Shown: positions 63,598 through 64,000 of the stretch, piece by piece
How positions within the stretch are numbered: position 1 is the stretch's first letter
Layout of the letters: every line of letters starts with the position of its first letter
Assembly (NCBI RefSeq): GCF_009829325.1
Contig: NZ_VUOS01000001.1
Coordinates: forward strand, 186,001-250,000
Direction: 5' to 3'
Source: Nocardia sp. CY41
GTDB lineage: Bacteria; Actinomycetota; Actinomycetes; Mycobacteriales; Mycobacteriaceae
Length of the DNA stretch: 64,000 bases
Notes under the pieces: generated by a model
The model's input: the letters and a program-made list of their open reading frames with translations, nothing else
Databases searched by the model: none
Told to the model about the DNA's origin: nothing
Program-made: the position numbers and the translations under genes

Positions 63598-64000
63598 TCA
63601 GTAGCTCGCCATGAGGTAGATCCCGGCGATGATCATGACGCACGCGGCGATGCGTTTGGAGCTCACCGCACGCCGTGGGAAGCCCATCAGTCCGAAGTGG
63701 TCGATCGCGAGCGCCCCGAACATCTGTCCCGCGATGATCAACGCATTGAAGGTGCCTGCGCCCACGTCGGAAGCCACGGAGATCATCGCCAGGATGGCGG
63801 CGCCGCCGAGCAGGCCGCCGAACGGCGCCCACCGCGGCATGCTTCGAATGTCGGCCTTCGTCGGCCACGGCCGGTTGGTGGAAACCAGCAGCGCCACCGT
63901 GAGGAAGATGGCGAAGCCGGTGAACGCCACGGCGTAGGAGATCACGCCGCACAACCAGACATTTTTCAATGCCAGCTTCAGCGAGTTCTGGCAACCGGCT
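63598..64000 (-). CDS. DMT-family (DUF606/YdcZ-like) transporter, N-terminus outside window
   Basis: The frame is open to the window edge. Visible: LKLALKNVWLCGVISYAVAF, FAIFLTVALLVST, WAPFGGLLGGAAILAMISVASDVGAGTFNALIIAGQMFGALAIDHFGLMGFPRR (cut in helices) and ISSKRIAACVMIIAGIYLMASY-like end. This is the five-helix half of DMT/DUF606 proteins. Substrate unknown; about the first 20-40 residues or more are missing. Confidence 0.8.
   Translation of the reverse strand, partial: AGCQNSLKLALKNVWLCGVISYAVAFTGFAIFLTVALLVSTNRPWPTKADIRSMPRWAPFGGLLGGAAILAMISVASDVGAGTFNALIIAGQMFGALAIDHFGLMGFPRRAVSSKRIAACVMIIAGIYLMASY

Overview
The window is high-GC DNA from an actinomycete of the Mycobacteriales, most likely Nocardia or a close relative. 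The evidence is the gene order pyrR-pyrB-pyrC-(membrane gene)-carA-carB-pyrF followed by mihF-gmk-rpoZ-coaBC-metK-priA, an actinobacterial integration host factor (mihF), a PriA without a Walker A motif, frequent GTG starts and several apparently leaderless genes. I saw no rRNA, tRNA, CRISPR array, transposase or replication origin.

Layout. 1-3.4 kb: the end of a TetR gene and a phenylacetate-type catabolic group (paaZ, an EthD-like gene, a PaaI thioesterase). 3.4-4.7 kb: decayed DNA with relics of a LysR regulator and an F420-dependent glucose-6-phosphate dehydrogenase. 4.7-13.5 kb: a stress and redox block with an orphan cytochrome oxidase subunit I, a partner membrane protein, a secreted DUF4142 protein, a frameshifted hemerythrin, a manganese catalase behind a SigB/SigF-like promoter, a GAF-ANTAR protein, a SpoIIE-type phosphatase and a group 2 sigma-70 factor. 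13.6-20.7 kb: regulator/target pairs with visible palindromic operators, mixed with small and broken genes. 20.7-22.1 kb: a divergent pair of small genes (ricin-lectin-like and unknown). 22.2-25.5 kb: a Baeyer-Villiger-type monooxygenase and a cholesterol-oxidase-like GMC enzyme. 25.5-39.8 kb: accessory genes including MarR, DUF1206, an XRE-TetR fusion, an acyl-CoA dehydrogenase, CsbD, a coupled TetR/old-yellow-enzyme operon, a secreted lipase, PadR and a TetR/NmrA pair.

39.8-55.7 kb is the conserved core on the minus strand. The pyr operon makes UMP de novo and carries a PyrR-binding-loop-like sequence just upstream of the pyrR ribosome binding site. It ends in a clear hairpin terminator, after which a second operon supplies DNA architecture (mihF), GMP kinase, RNA polymerase omega, coenzyme A synthesis, S-adenosylmethionine synthesis and PriA. 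55.8-64 kb holds a methyltransferase, an AlkB-like dioxygenase, a SnoaL-like protein, an HD hydrolase, a TetR/quinone-oxidoreductase pair with two inverted operators, a bacterial serpin, an FAD hydroxylase, a DUF4334 protein and the start of a DMT transporter cut by the window end.

The themes most worth following are the 4.7-13.5 kb stress block, the two matching sigma-B-type promoters (Mn-catalase and CsbD), the PyrR and metK leader structures, the serpin with a conserved hinge, the small lectin-like/unknown divergent pair, and about seven decaying genes clustered between 3.7 and 22.1 kb.
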